This document shows positions 27,887-39,100 of a DNA stretch of 64,000 nucleotides, one piece after another. The position numbers and the translations under genes are program-made. Each line of letters opens with the position of its first letter. Position 1 is the first letter of the stretch. The notes beneath the pieces are model-generated. The model saw only the letters and a list, made by a program, of their open reading frames with translations, was not told the origin of the DNA and did no database searches. Location: assembly GCA_032622095.1 (NCBI GenBank), contig CP136069.1:35066194-35130193 (forward strand). The letters run 5' to 3'. This DNA comes from Siphonodentalium dalli. Its lineage: Eukaryota > Mollusca > Scaphopoda > Gadilida > Siphonodentaliidae.

Positions 27887-29773
27887 ATGTGCCGTCCTAT
27901 CGCGAAACATGCCTGCTTGCACATTGATACGATAAAAGTGTCCAAAACGTTAAAGGGATTTTGCCCGTGCATATGCAATGTACAGTCGCTTTCAAAAATA
28001 CTGGGCATTTTATGGGGCCTCAAACAGCCTGCCCCACCCCAATTATCCAACTCCCAACCCCTGCTCATTAGCCAAACCGTGAGGTCCGGCCTGCGACCGA
28101 ATGTGCCGTCCTATTGCGAAACATGCCTGCTTGCACATTGATACGATAAAAGTGTCCAAAACGTTAAAGGGATTTTGCCCGTGCAGATGCAATGTACAGT
28201 CGCTTTCAAAAATACTGGGCATTTTATGGGGCCTCAAACAGCCTGCCCCACCCCAATTATCCAACTCCCAACCCCTGCTCATTAGCCAAACCGTGAGGTC
28301 CGGCCTGCGACCGAATGTGCCGTCCTATCGCGAAACATGCCAGCTTTCACATTGATACGATACAAGTGTCCAAAACGTTAAAGGGATTTTGCCCGTGCAG
28401 ATGCAAAGTACAGTCGCTTTCAAAAATACTGGGCATTTTATGGGGCCTCAAACAGCCTGCCCCACCCCAATTATCCAATTCCCAACCCCTGCTCATTAGC
28501 CAAACCGTGAGGTTCGGCCTGCGACCGAATGTGCCGTCCTATCGCGAAACATGCCTGCTTGCACATTGATACGATAAAAGTGTCCAAAACGTTAAAGGGA
28601 TTTTGCCTGTGCATATGCAAAGTACAGTCGCTTTCAAAAATACTGGGCATTTTATGGGGCCTCAAACAGCCTGCCCCACCGCAATTATCCAACTCCCAAC
28701 CCCTGCTCATTAGCCAAACCGTGAGGTCCGGCCTGCGACCGAATGTGCCGTCCTATTGCGAAACATGCCTGCTTGCACTTTGATACGATAAAAGTGTCGA
28801 AAACGTTAAAGGGATTTTGCCCGTGCAGATGCAAAGTACAGTCGCTTTCAAAAATACTGGGCATTTTATGGGGCCTCAAACAGCCTGCCCCACCCCAATT
28901 ATCCAACTCCCAACCCCTGCTCATTAGCCAAACCGTGAGGTCCGGCCTGCGACCGAATGTGCTGTCCTATCGCGAAACATGCCTGCTTGCACATTGATAC
29001 GATAAAAGTGTCCAAAACGTCAAAGGGATTTTGCCCGTGCAGATGCAATGTACAGTCGCTTTCAAAAATACTGGGCATTTTATGGGGCCTCAAACAGCCT
29101 GCCCCACCCCAATTATCCAACTCCCAACCCCTGCTCATTAGCCAAACCGTGAGGTCCGGCCTGCGACCGAATGTGCCGTCCTATTGCGAAACATGCCTGC
29201 TTGCACTTTGATACGATAAAAGTGTCGAAAACGTTAAAGGGATTTTGCCCGTGCAGATGCAAAGTACAGTCGCTTTCAAAAATACTGGGCATTTTATGGG
29301 GCCTCAAACAGCCTGCCCCACCCCAATTATCCAACTCCCAACCCCTCCTCATTAGCCAAACCGTGAGGTCCGGCCTGCGACCGAATGTGCCGTCCTATTG
29401 CGAAACATGCCTGCTTGCACATTGATACGATAAAAGTGTCCAAAACGTTAAAGGGATTTTGCCTGTGCAGATGCAAAGTACAGTCGCTTTCAAAAATACT
29501 GGGCATTTTATGGGGCCTCAAACAGCCTGCCCCACCCCAATTATCCAACTCCCAACCCCTGCTCATTAGCCAAACCGTGAGGTCCGGCCTGCGACCGAAT
29601 GTGCCGTCCTATTGCGAAACATGCCTGCTTGCACATTGATACGATAAAAGTGTCGAAAACGTTAAAGGGATTTTGCCCGTGCAGATGCAAAGTACAGTCG
29701 CTTTCAAAAATACTGGGCATTTTATGGGGCCTCAAACAGCCTGCCCCACCCGTGAGGTCCGGCCTGCGACCGA
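27887..29773 (+). repeat. HOR-B unit 1, partial (9 monomers)
   Basis: It begins with the GTGCATATGCAATGTAC monomer that also heads the periodic section at 30202 and 34015. It ends with the 39-bp-deleted monomer at 29599-29773. Nine monomers are present, against 16 between the same two markers in the full unit, so it is an internally shortened version. Confidence 0.75.
29599..29773 (+). repeat. Truncated 175-bp satellite monomer (39-bp deletion)
   Basis: TGCCCCACC is joined directly to CGTGAGGTCC near 29750. This removes the 39 bp that normally hold CAATTATCC, the CCCAACCCC tract and TCATTAGCC. A two-base CC overlap makes the exact join ambiguous. The same deleted monomer recurs one HOR later at 33412-33586, so it is a fixed part of HOR-B. 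Confidence 0.95.
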
Positions 29774-32700
29774 ATGTGCTGTCCTATCGCGAAACATGCC
29801 TGCTTGCACATTGATACGATAAAAGTGTCCAAAACGTCAAAGGGATTTTGCCCGTGCAGATGCAATGTACAGTCGCTTTCAAAAATACTTGGCATTTCAT
29901 GGGGCCTCAAACAGCCTGCCCCACCCCAATTATCCAACTCCCAACCCCTGCTCATTAGCCAAACCGTGAGGTCCGGCCTGCGACCGAATGTGCCGTCCTA
30001 TCGCGAAACATGCCTGCTTTCACATTGATACGATACAAGTGTCCAAAACGTTAAAGGGATTTTGCCCGTGCAGATGCAAAGTACAGTCGCTTTCAAAAAT
30101 ACTGGGCATTTTATGGGGCCTCAAACAGCCTGCCCCACCCCAATTATCCAACTTCCAACCCCTGCTCATTAGCCAAACCGTGAGGTCCGGCCTGCAACCG
30201 AATGTGCCGTCCTATCGCGAAACATGCCTGCTTGCACATTGATACGATAAAAGTGTCCAAAACGTTAAAGGGATTTTGCCCGTGCATATGCAATGTACAG
30301 TCGCTTTCAAAAATACTGGGCATTTTATGGGGCCTCAAACAGCCTGCCCCACCCCAATTATCCAACTCCCAACCCCTGCTCATTAGCCAAACCGTGAGGT
30401 CCGGCCTGCGACCGAATGTGCCGTCCTATTGCGAAACATGCCTGCTTGCACATTGATACGATAAAAGTGTCCAAAACGTTAAAGGGATTTTGCCCGTGCA
30501 GATGCAATGTACAGTCGCTTTCAAAAATACTGGGCATTTTATGGGGCCTCAAACAGCCTGCCCCACCCCAATTATCCAACTCCCAACCCCTGCTCATTAG
30601 CCAAACCGTGAGGTCCGGCCTGCGACCGAATGTGCCGTCCTATCGCGAAACATGCCTGCTTTCACATTGATACGATACAAGTGTCCAAAACGTTAAAGGG
30701 ATTTTGCCCGTGCAGATGCAAAGTACAGTCGCTTTCAAAAATACTGGGCATTTTATGGGGCCTCAAACAGCCTGCCCCACCCCAATTATCCAATTCCCAA
30801 CCCCTGCTCATTAGCCAAACCGTGAGGTTCGGCCTGCGACCGAATGTGCCGTCCTATCGCGAAACATGCCTGCTTGCACATTGATACGATAAAAGTGTCC
30901 AAAACGTTAAAGGGATTTTGCCTGTGCATATGCAAAGTACAGTCGCTTTCAAAAATACTGGGCATTTTATGGGGCCTCAAACAGCCTGCCCCACCGCAAT
31001 TATCCAACTCCCAACCCCTGCTCATTAGCCAAACCGTGAGGTCCGGCCTGCGACCGAATGTGCCGTCCTATTGCGAAACATGCCTGCTTGCACTTTGATA
31101 CGATAAAAGTGTCGAAAACGTTAAAGGGATTTTGCCCGTGCAGATGCAAAGTACAGTCGCTTTCAAAAATACTGGGCATTTTATGGGGCCTCAAACAGCC
31201 TGCCCCACCCCAATTATCCAACTCCCAACCCCTGCTCATTAGCCAAACCGTGAGGTCCGGCCTGCGACCGAATGTGCCGTCCTATTGCGAAACATGCCTG
31301 CTTGCACTTTGATACGATAAAAGTGTCGAAAACGTTAAAGGGATTTTGCCCGTGCAGATGCAAAGTACAGTCGCTTTCAAAAATACTGGGCATTTTATGG
31401 GGCCTCAAACAGCCTGCCCCACCCCAATTATCCAACTCCCAACCCCTGCTCATTAGCCAAACCGTGAGGTCCGGCCTGCGACCGAATGTGCTGTCCTATC
31501 GCGAAACATGCCTGCTTGCACATTGATACGATAAAAGTGTCCAAAACGTCAAAGGGATTTTGCCCGTGCAGATGCAATGTACAGTCGCTTTCAAAAATAC
31601 TGGGCATTTTATGGGGCCTCAAACAGCCTGCCCCACCCCAATTATCCAACTCCCAACCCCTGCTCATTAGCCAAACCGTGAGGTCCGGCCTGCGACCGAA
31701 TGTGCCGTCCTATTGCGAAACATGCCTGCTTGCACTTTGATACGATAAAAGTGTCGAAAACGTTAAAGGGATTTTGCCCGTGCAGATGCAAAGTACAGTC
31801 GCTTTCAAAAATACTGGGCATTTTATGGGGCCTCAAACAGCCTGCCCCACCCCAATTATCCAACTCCCAACCCCTGCTCATTAGCCAAACCGTGAGGTCC
31901 GGCCTGCGACCGAATGTGCCGTCCTATTGCGAAACATGCCTGCTTGCACTTTGATACGATAAAAGTGTCGAAAACGTTAAAGGGATTTTGCCCGTGCAGA
32001 TGCAAAGTACAGTCGCTTTCAAAAATACTGGGCATTTTATGGGGCCTCAAACAGCCTGCCCCACCCCAATTATCCAACTCCCAACCCCTGCTCATTAGCC
32101 AAACCGTGAGGTCCGGCCTGCGACCGAATGTGCCGTCCTATCGCGAAACATGCCTGCTTTCACATTGATACGATACAAGTGTCCAAAACGTTAAAGGGAT
32201 TTTGCCCGTGCAGATGCAAAGTACAGTCGCTTTCAAAAATACTGGGCATTTTATGGGGCCTCAAACAGCCTGCCCCACCCCAATTATCCAATTCCCAACC
32301 CCTGCTCATTAGCCAAACCGTGAGGTTCGGCCTGCGACCGAATGCGCCGTCCTATCGCGAAACATGCCTGCTTGCACATTGATACGATAAAAGTGTCCAA
32401 AACGTTAAAGGGATTTTGCCTGTGCATATGCAAAGTACAGTCGCTTTCAAAAATACTGGGCATTTTATGGGGCCTCAAACAGCCTGCCCCACCGCAATTA
32501 TCCAACTCCCAACCCCTGCTCATTAGCCAAACCGTGAGGTCCGGCCTGCGACCGAATGTGCCGTCCTATTGCGAAACATGCCTGCTTGCACTTTGATACG
32601 ATAAAAGTGTCGAAAACGTTAAAGGGATTTTGCCCGTGCAGATGCAAAGTACAGTCGCTTTCAAAAATACTGGGCATTTTATGGGGCCTCAAACAGCCTG

Positions 32701-33586
32701 CCCCACCCCAATTATCCAACTCCCAACCCCTGCTCATTAGCCAAACCGTGAGGTCCGGCCTGCGACCGAATGTGCTGTCCTATCGCGAAACATGCCTGCT
32801 TGCACATTGATACGATAAAAGTGTCCAAAACGTCAAAGGGATTTTGCCCGTGCAGATGCAATGTACAGTCGCTTTCAAAAATACTGGGCATTTTATGGGG
32901 CCTCAAACAGCCTGCCCCACCCCAATTATCCAACTCCCAACCCCTGCTCATTAGCCAAACCGTGAGGTCCGGCCTGCGACCGAATGTGCCGTCCTATTGC
33001 GAAACATGCCTGCTTGCACTTTGATACGATAAAAGTGTCGAAAACGTTAAAGGGATTTTGCCCGTGCAGATGCAAAGTACAGTCGCTTTCAAAAATACTG
33101 GGCATTTTATGGGGCCTCAAACAGCCTGCCCCACCCCAATTATCCAACTCCCAACCCCTGCTCATTAGCCAAACCGTGAGGTCCGGCCTGCGACCGAATG
33201 TGCCGTCCTATTGCGAAACATGCCTGCTTGCACATTGATACGATAAAAGTGTCCAAAACGTTAAAGGGATTTTGCCTGTGCAGATGCAAAGTACAGTCGC
33301 TTTCAAAAATACTGGGCATTTTATGGGGCCTCAAACAGCCTGCCCCACCCCAATTATCCAACTCCCAACCCCTGCTCATTAGCCAAACCGTGAGGTCCGG
33401 CCTGCGACCGAATGTGCCGTCCTATTGCGAAACATGCCTGCTTGCACATTGATACGATAAAAGTGTCGAAAACGTTAAAGGGATTTTGCCCGTGCAGATG
33501 CAAAGTACAGTCGCTTTCAAAAATACTGGGCATTTTATGGGGCCTCAAACAGCCTGCCCCACCCGTGAGGTCCGGCCTGCGACCGA
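29774..33586 (+). repeat. HOR-B unit 2, 18 monomers, 3813 bp
   Basis: The distance between the two 39-bp-deleted monomers is 3813 bp, which is 17 x 214 + 175. It therefore holds 18 monomers, the same number as HOR-A and as the main period of domain C. The first monomer carries ATACTTGGCATTTCATGG, a pair of changes seen again only at 33700. It contains repeated TTGCACTTTG/GTGTCGAAAACG monomers, which look like internally expanded copies. Confidence 0.9.
33412..33586 (+). repeat. Truncated 175-bp satellite monomer (second copy)
   Basis: It has the same 39-bp deletion joint, near 33563, and the same neighbours as the copy at 29599-29773. The equivalent monomer of the next HOR cycle, starting at 35941, is the one in which the array inverts. 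Confidence 0.95.
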
Positions 33587-36090
33587 ATGTGCTGTCCTAT
33601 CGCGAAACATGCCTGCTTGCACATTGATACGATAAAAGTGTCCAAAACGTCAAAGGGATTTTGCCCGTGCAGATGCAATGTACAGTCGCTTTCAAAAATA
33701 CTTGGCATTTCATGGGGCCTCAAACAGCCTGCCCCACCCCAATTATCCAACTCCCAACCCCTGCTCATTAGCCAAACCGTGAGGTCCGGCCTGCGACCGA
33801 ATGTGCCGTCCTATCGCGAAACATGCCTGCTTTCACATTGATACGATACAAGTGTCCAAAACGTTAAAGGGATTTTGCCCGTGCAGATGCAAAGTACAGT
33901 CGCTTTCAAAAATACTGGGCATTTTATGGGGCCTCAAACAGCCTGCCCCACCCCAATTATCCAACTTCCAACCCCTGCTCATTAGCCAAACCGTGAGGTC
34001 CGGCCTGCAACCGAATGTGCCGTCCTATCGCGAAACATGCCTGCTTGCACATTGATACGATAAAAGTGTCCAAAACGTTAAAGGGATTTTGCCCGTGCAT
34101 ATGCAATGTACAGTCGCTTTCAAAAATACTGGGCATTTTATGGGGCCTCAAACAGCCTGCCCCACCCCAATTATCCAACTCCCAACCCCTGCTCATTAGC
34201 CAAACCGTGAGGTCCGGCCTGCGACCGAATGTGCCGTCCTATTGCGAAACATGCCTGCTTGCACATTGATACGATAAAAGTGTCCAAAACGTTAAAGGGA
34301 TTTTGCCCGTGCAGATGCAATGTACAGTCGCTTTCAAAAATACTGGGCATTTTATGGGGCCTCAAACAGCCTGCCCCACCCCAATTATCCAACTCCCAAC
34401 CCCTGCTCATTAGCCAAACCGTGAGGTCCGGCCTGCGACCGAATGTGCCGTCCTATCGCGAAACATGCCTGCTTTCACATTGATACGATACAAGTGTCCA
34501 AAACGTTAAAGGGATTTTGCCCGTGCAGATGCAAAGTACAGTCGCTTTCAAAAATACTGGGCATTTTATGGGGCCTCAAACAGCCTGCCCCACCCCAATT
34601 ATCCAATTCCCAACCCCTGCTCATTAGCCAAACCGTGAGGTTCGGCCTGCGACCGAATGTGCCGTCCTATCGCGAAACATGCCTGCTTGCACATTGATAC
34701 GATAAAAGTGTCCAAAACGTTAAAGGGATTTTGCCTGTGCATATGCAAAGTACAGTCGCTTTCAAAAATACTGGGCATTTTATGGGGCCTCAAACAGCCT
34801 GCCCCACCGCAATTATCCAACTCCCAACCCCTGCTCATTAGCCAAACCGTGAGGTCCGGCCTGCGACCGAATGTGCCGTCCTATTGCGAAACATGCCTGC
34901 TTGCACTTTGATACGATAAAAGTGTCGAAAACGTTAAAGGGATTTTGCCCGTGCAGATGCAAAGTACAGTCGCTTTCAAAAATACTGGGCATTTTATGGG
35001 GCCTCAAACAGCCTGCCCCACCCCAATTATCCAACTCCCAACCCCTGCTCATTAGCCAAACCGTGAGGTCCGGCCTGCGACCGAATGTGCCGTCCTATTG
35101 CGAAACATGCCTGCTTGCACTTTGATACGATAAAAGTGTCGAAAACGTTAAAGGGATTTTGCCCGTGCAGATGCAAAGTACAGTCGCTTTCAAAAATACT
35201 GGGCATTTTATGGGGCCTCAAACAGCCTGCCCCACCCCAATTATCCAACTCCCAACCCCTGCTCATTAGCCAAACCGTGAGGTCCGGCCTGCGACCGAAT
35301 GTGCTGTCCTATCGCGAAACATGCCTGCTTGCACATTGATACGATAAAAGTGTCCAAAACGTCAAAGGGATTTTGCCCGTGCAGATGCAATGTACAGTCG
35401 CTTTCAAAAATACTGGGCATTTTATGGGGCCTCAAACAGCCTGCCCCACCCCAATTATCCAACTCCCAACCCCTGCTCATTAGCCAAACCGTGAGGTCCG
35501 GCCTGCGACCGAATGTGCCGTCCTATTGCGAAACATGCCTGCTTGCACTTTGATACGATAAAAGTGTCGAAAACGTTAAAGGGATTTTGCCCGTGCAGAT
35601 GCAAAGTACAGTCGCTTTCAAAAATACTGGGCATTTTATGGGGCCTCAAACAGCCTGCCCCACCCCAATTATCCAACTCCCAACCCCTGCTCATTAGCCA
35701 AACCGTGAGGTCCGGCCTGCGACCGAATGTGCCGTCCTATTGCGAAACATGCCTGCTTGCACATTGATACGATAAAAGTGTCCAAAACGTTAAAGGGATT
35801 TTGCCTGTGCAGATGCAAAGTACAGTCGCTTTCAAAAATACTGGGCATTTTATGGGGCCTCAAACAGCCTGCCCCACCCCAATTATCCAACTCCCAACCC
35901 CTGCTCATTAGCCAAACCGTGAGGTCCGGCCTGCGACCGAATGTGCCGTCCTATTGCGAAACATGCCTGCTTGCACATTGATACGATAAAAGTGTCGAAA
36001 ACGTTAAAGGGATTTTGCCCGTGCAGATGCAAAGTACAGTCGCTTTCAAAAATACTGGGCATTTTATGGGGCTCAAACAGCCTGCCCCAC
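33587..36090 (+). repeat. HOR-B unit 3, shortened (12 monomers), ends at the inversion
   Basis: It follows unit 2 for about nine monomers and then skips six, joining the TGCTGTCC-type monomer near 35299 to the closing GCCTGTGCAGATGC and GTGTCGAAAACG monomers. It stops at CCTGCCCCAC. The final monomer has lost one C (ATGGGGCTCAAAC). Confidence 0.85.
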
Positions 36091-36100
36091 ATTCTGTCGC
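36081..36100. other. Satellite orientation switch (inversion junction)
   Basis: Up to 36090 the array reads CAGCCTGCCCCAC in forward orientation. From 36091 it reads ATTCTGTCGCAGGCC, which is the reverse-complement monomer. A CAC at the joint fits both sides, a 3-bp microhomology. All satellite downstream is inverted. The first inverted base corresponds to 39943 one HOR later. The arms carry different variants, so this is a joint between two diverged arrays, not a fresh fold-back duplication. Confidence 0.95.
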
Positions 36101-39100
36101 AGGCCGGACCTCACGGTTTGGCTAATGAGCAGGGGTTTGGAGTTGGATAATTGTGGTGGGGCAGGCTGTTTGAGGCCCCATAAAATGCCCAGTATTTTTG
36201 AAAGCGACTGTACTTTGCATCTGCACGGGCAAAATCCCTTTAACGTTTTGGACACTTGTATCGTATCAATGTGCAAGCAGGCATGTTTCGCGATAGGACT
36301 GCACATTCGGTCGCAGGCCGGACCTCACGGTGTGGCTAATGAGCAGGAGTTGGGAGTTGGATAATTGGGGTAGGGCAGGCTGTTTGAGGCCCCATAAAAT
36401 GCCCAGTATTTTTGAAAGCGACTGTACTTTGCATCTGCACGGGCAAAATCCCTTTAACGTTTTGGACACTTGTATCGTATCAATGTGCAAGCAGGCATGT
36501 TTCGCGATAGGACGGCACATTCGGTCGCAGGCCGAACCTCACGGTGTGGCTAATGAGCAGGGGTTGGGAGTTGGATAATTGGGGTGGGGCAGGCTGTTTG
36601 AGGCCCCATAAAATGCCCAGTATTTTTGAAAGCGACGGTACTTTGCATCTGCACGGGCAAAATCCCTTAAACGTTTTTGACACTTTTATCGTATCAATGT
36701 GCAAACAGGCATGTTTCGCGATAGGACGGCACATTCGGTCGCAGGCCGAACCTCACGGTTTGGCTAATGAGCAGGGGTTGGGAGTTGGATAATTGGGGTG
36801 GGGCAGGCTGTTTTGAGGCCCCATAAAATGCCCAGTATTTTTGAAAGCGACTGTACTTTGCATCTGCACGGGCAAAATCCCTTTAACGTTTTGGAACCTT
36901 GTATCGTATCAATGTGCAAGCAGGCATGTTTCGCGATAGGACGGCACATTCGGTCGCAGGCCGGACCTCACGGTTTGGCTAATGAGCAGGGGTTGGGAGT
37001 TGGATAATTGGGGTGGGGCAGGCTGTTTGAGGCCCCATAAAATGCCCAGTATTTTTGAAAGCGACTGTACTTTGCATCTGCACGGGCAAAATCCCTTTAA
37101 CGTTTTGGACACTTGTATCGTATCAATGTGCAAGCAGGCATGTTTCGCGATAGGACGCACATTCGGTCGCAGGCCGGACCTCACGGTTTGGCTAATGAGC
37201 AGGGGTTGGGAGTTGGATAATTGGGGTGGGGCAGGCTGTTTGAGGCCCCATAAAATGCCTAGTATTTTTGAAAGTGACTGTACTTTGCATCTGCACGGGC
37301 AAAATCCCTTTAACGTTTTGGACACTTTTATCGTATCAATATGCAAGCAGGCATGTTTCGCGATAGGACGGCACATTCTGTCGCAGGCCGGACCTCACTG
37401 TTTGGCTAATGAGCAGGGGTTGGGAGTTGGATAATTTGGGTGGGTTAGGCTGTTTGAGGCCCCATAAAATGCCCAGTATTTTTGAAAGCGACTGTACTTT
37501 GCATATGCACAGGCAAAATCCCTTTAACGTTTTGGACACTTTTATCGTATTAATGTGCAAGCAGGCATTTTTCGCGATAGGACGGCACATTCGGTCGCAG
37601 GCCGGACCTCACGGTTTGGCTAATGAGCAGGGTTGGGAGTTGGATAATTGGGGTGGGGCAGGCTGTTTGAGGCCCCATAAAATGCCCAGTATTTTTGAAA
37701 GCGACTGTACTTTGCATCTGCACGGGCAAAATCCCTTTAACGTTTTGGACACTTGTATCGTATCAATGTGCAAGCAGGCATGTTTCGCGATAGGACGGCA
37801 CATTCGGTCGCAGGCCGGACCTCACGGTTTGGCTAATGAGCAGGGGTTGGGAGTTGGATAATTGGGGTGGGGGCAGGCTGTTTGAGGCCCCATAAAATGC
37901 CTAGTATTTTTGAAAGTGACTGTACTTTGCATCTGCACGGGCAAAATCCCTTTAACGTTTTGGACACTTTTATCGTATCAATGTGCAAGCAGGCATGTTT
38001 CGCGATAGGACGGCACATTCTGTCGCAGGCCGGACCTCACTGTTTGGCTAATGAGCAGGGGTTGGGAGTTGGATAATTGGGGTGGGGCAGGCTGTTTGAG
38101 GCCCCATAAAATGACCAGTATTTTTGAAAGCGACTGTACTTTGCATCAGCACGGGCAAAATCACTTTAACGTTTTGGACACTTTTATCGTATCAATGTGC
38201 CAGCAGGCATGTTTCGCGATAGGACGGCACATTCGGTCGCAGGCCGGACCTCACGGTTTGGCTAATGAGCAGGGGTTGGGAGTTGGATAATTGGGGTGGG
38301 GCAGGCTGTTTGAGGCCCCATAAAATACCTAGTATTTTTGAAAGCGACTGTACTTTGCATCTGTACGGGCAAAATCCCTTTAACGTTTTGGACACTTGTA
38401 TCGTATCAATGTGCAAGCAGGCATGTTTCGCGATAGGACGGCACATTCGGTCGCAGGCCGGACCTCACGGTTTGGCTAATGAGCAGGAGTTGGGAGTTGG
38501 ATAATTGGGTGGGGCAGGCTGTTTGAGGCCCCATAAAATGACCAGTATTTTTGAAAGCGACTGTACTTTGCATCAGCTCGGGCAAAATCCCTTTAACGTT
38601 TTGGACACTTTTATCGTATCAATGTGCAAGCAGGCATGTTTCGCGATAGGATGGCACATTCGGTCGCAGGCCGGACCTCACGGTTTGGCTAATGAGCAGG
38701 GGTTGGGAGTTGGATAATTGGGGTGGGGCAGGCTGTTTGAGGCCCCATAAAATGCCCAGTATTTTTGAAAGCGACTGTACTTTGCATCTGCACGGGCAAA
38801 ATCCCTTTAACGTTTTGGACACTTTTATCGTATCAATGTGCAAGCAGGCATGCTTCGCGATAGGACTGCACATTCGGTCGCAGGCCGGACCTCACGGTTT
38901 GACTTATGAGCAGGGGTTGGGAGTTGGATAATTGGGGTGGGGAAGGCTGTTTGAGGCCCCATAAAATACCCAGTATTTTTGAAAGAGACTGTACTTTGCA
39001 TATGCACAGGCAAAATCCCTTTAACGTTTTGGACACTTTTATCGTATCAATGTGCAAGCAGGCATGTTTCGCGATAGGACGGCACATTCGGTCGCAGGCC

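Larger units (their letters stand above)
25812..36090 (+). repeat. Satellite array domain B (214-bp monomer, forward)
   Basis: The monomer and orientation match domain A, but the variant set differs: GTGTCGAAAACG, CCCCACCGCAATT, GCCTGCAACCG and GCCTGTGCAGATGC monomers are frequent, and the ATTTACTGG marker of domain A is absent. The stretch 25961-27886 is a transition with many private variants (for example CCTGTCGCGGAAC near 26398 and GTGTATATGCAAATTAC near 26468). From about 27887 the order becomes periodic. Confidence 0.95.
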
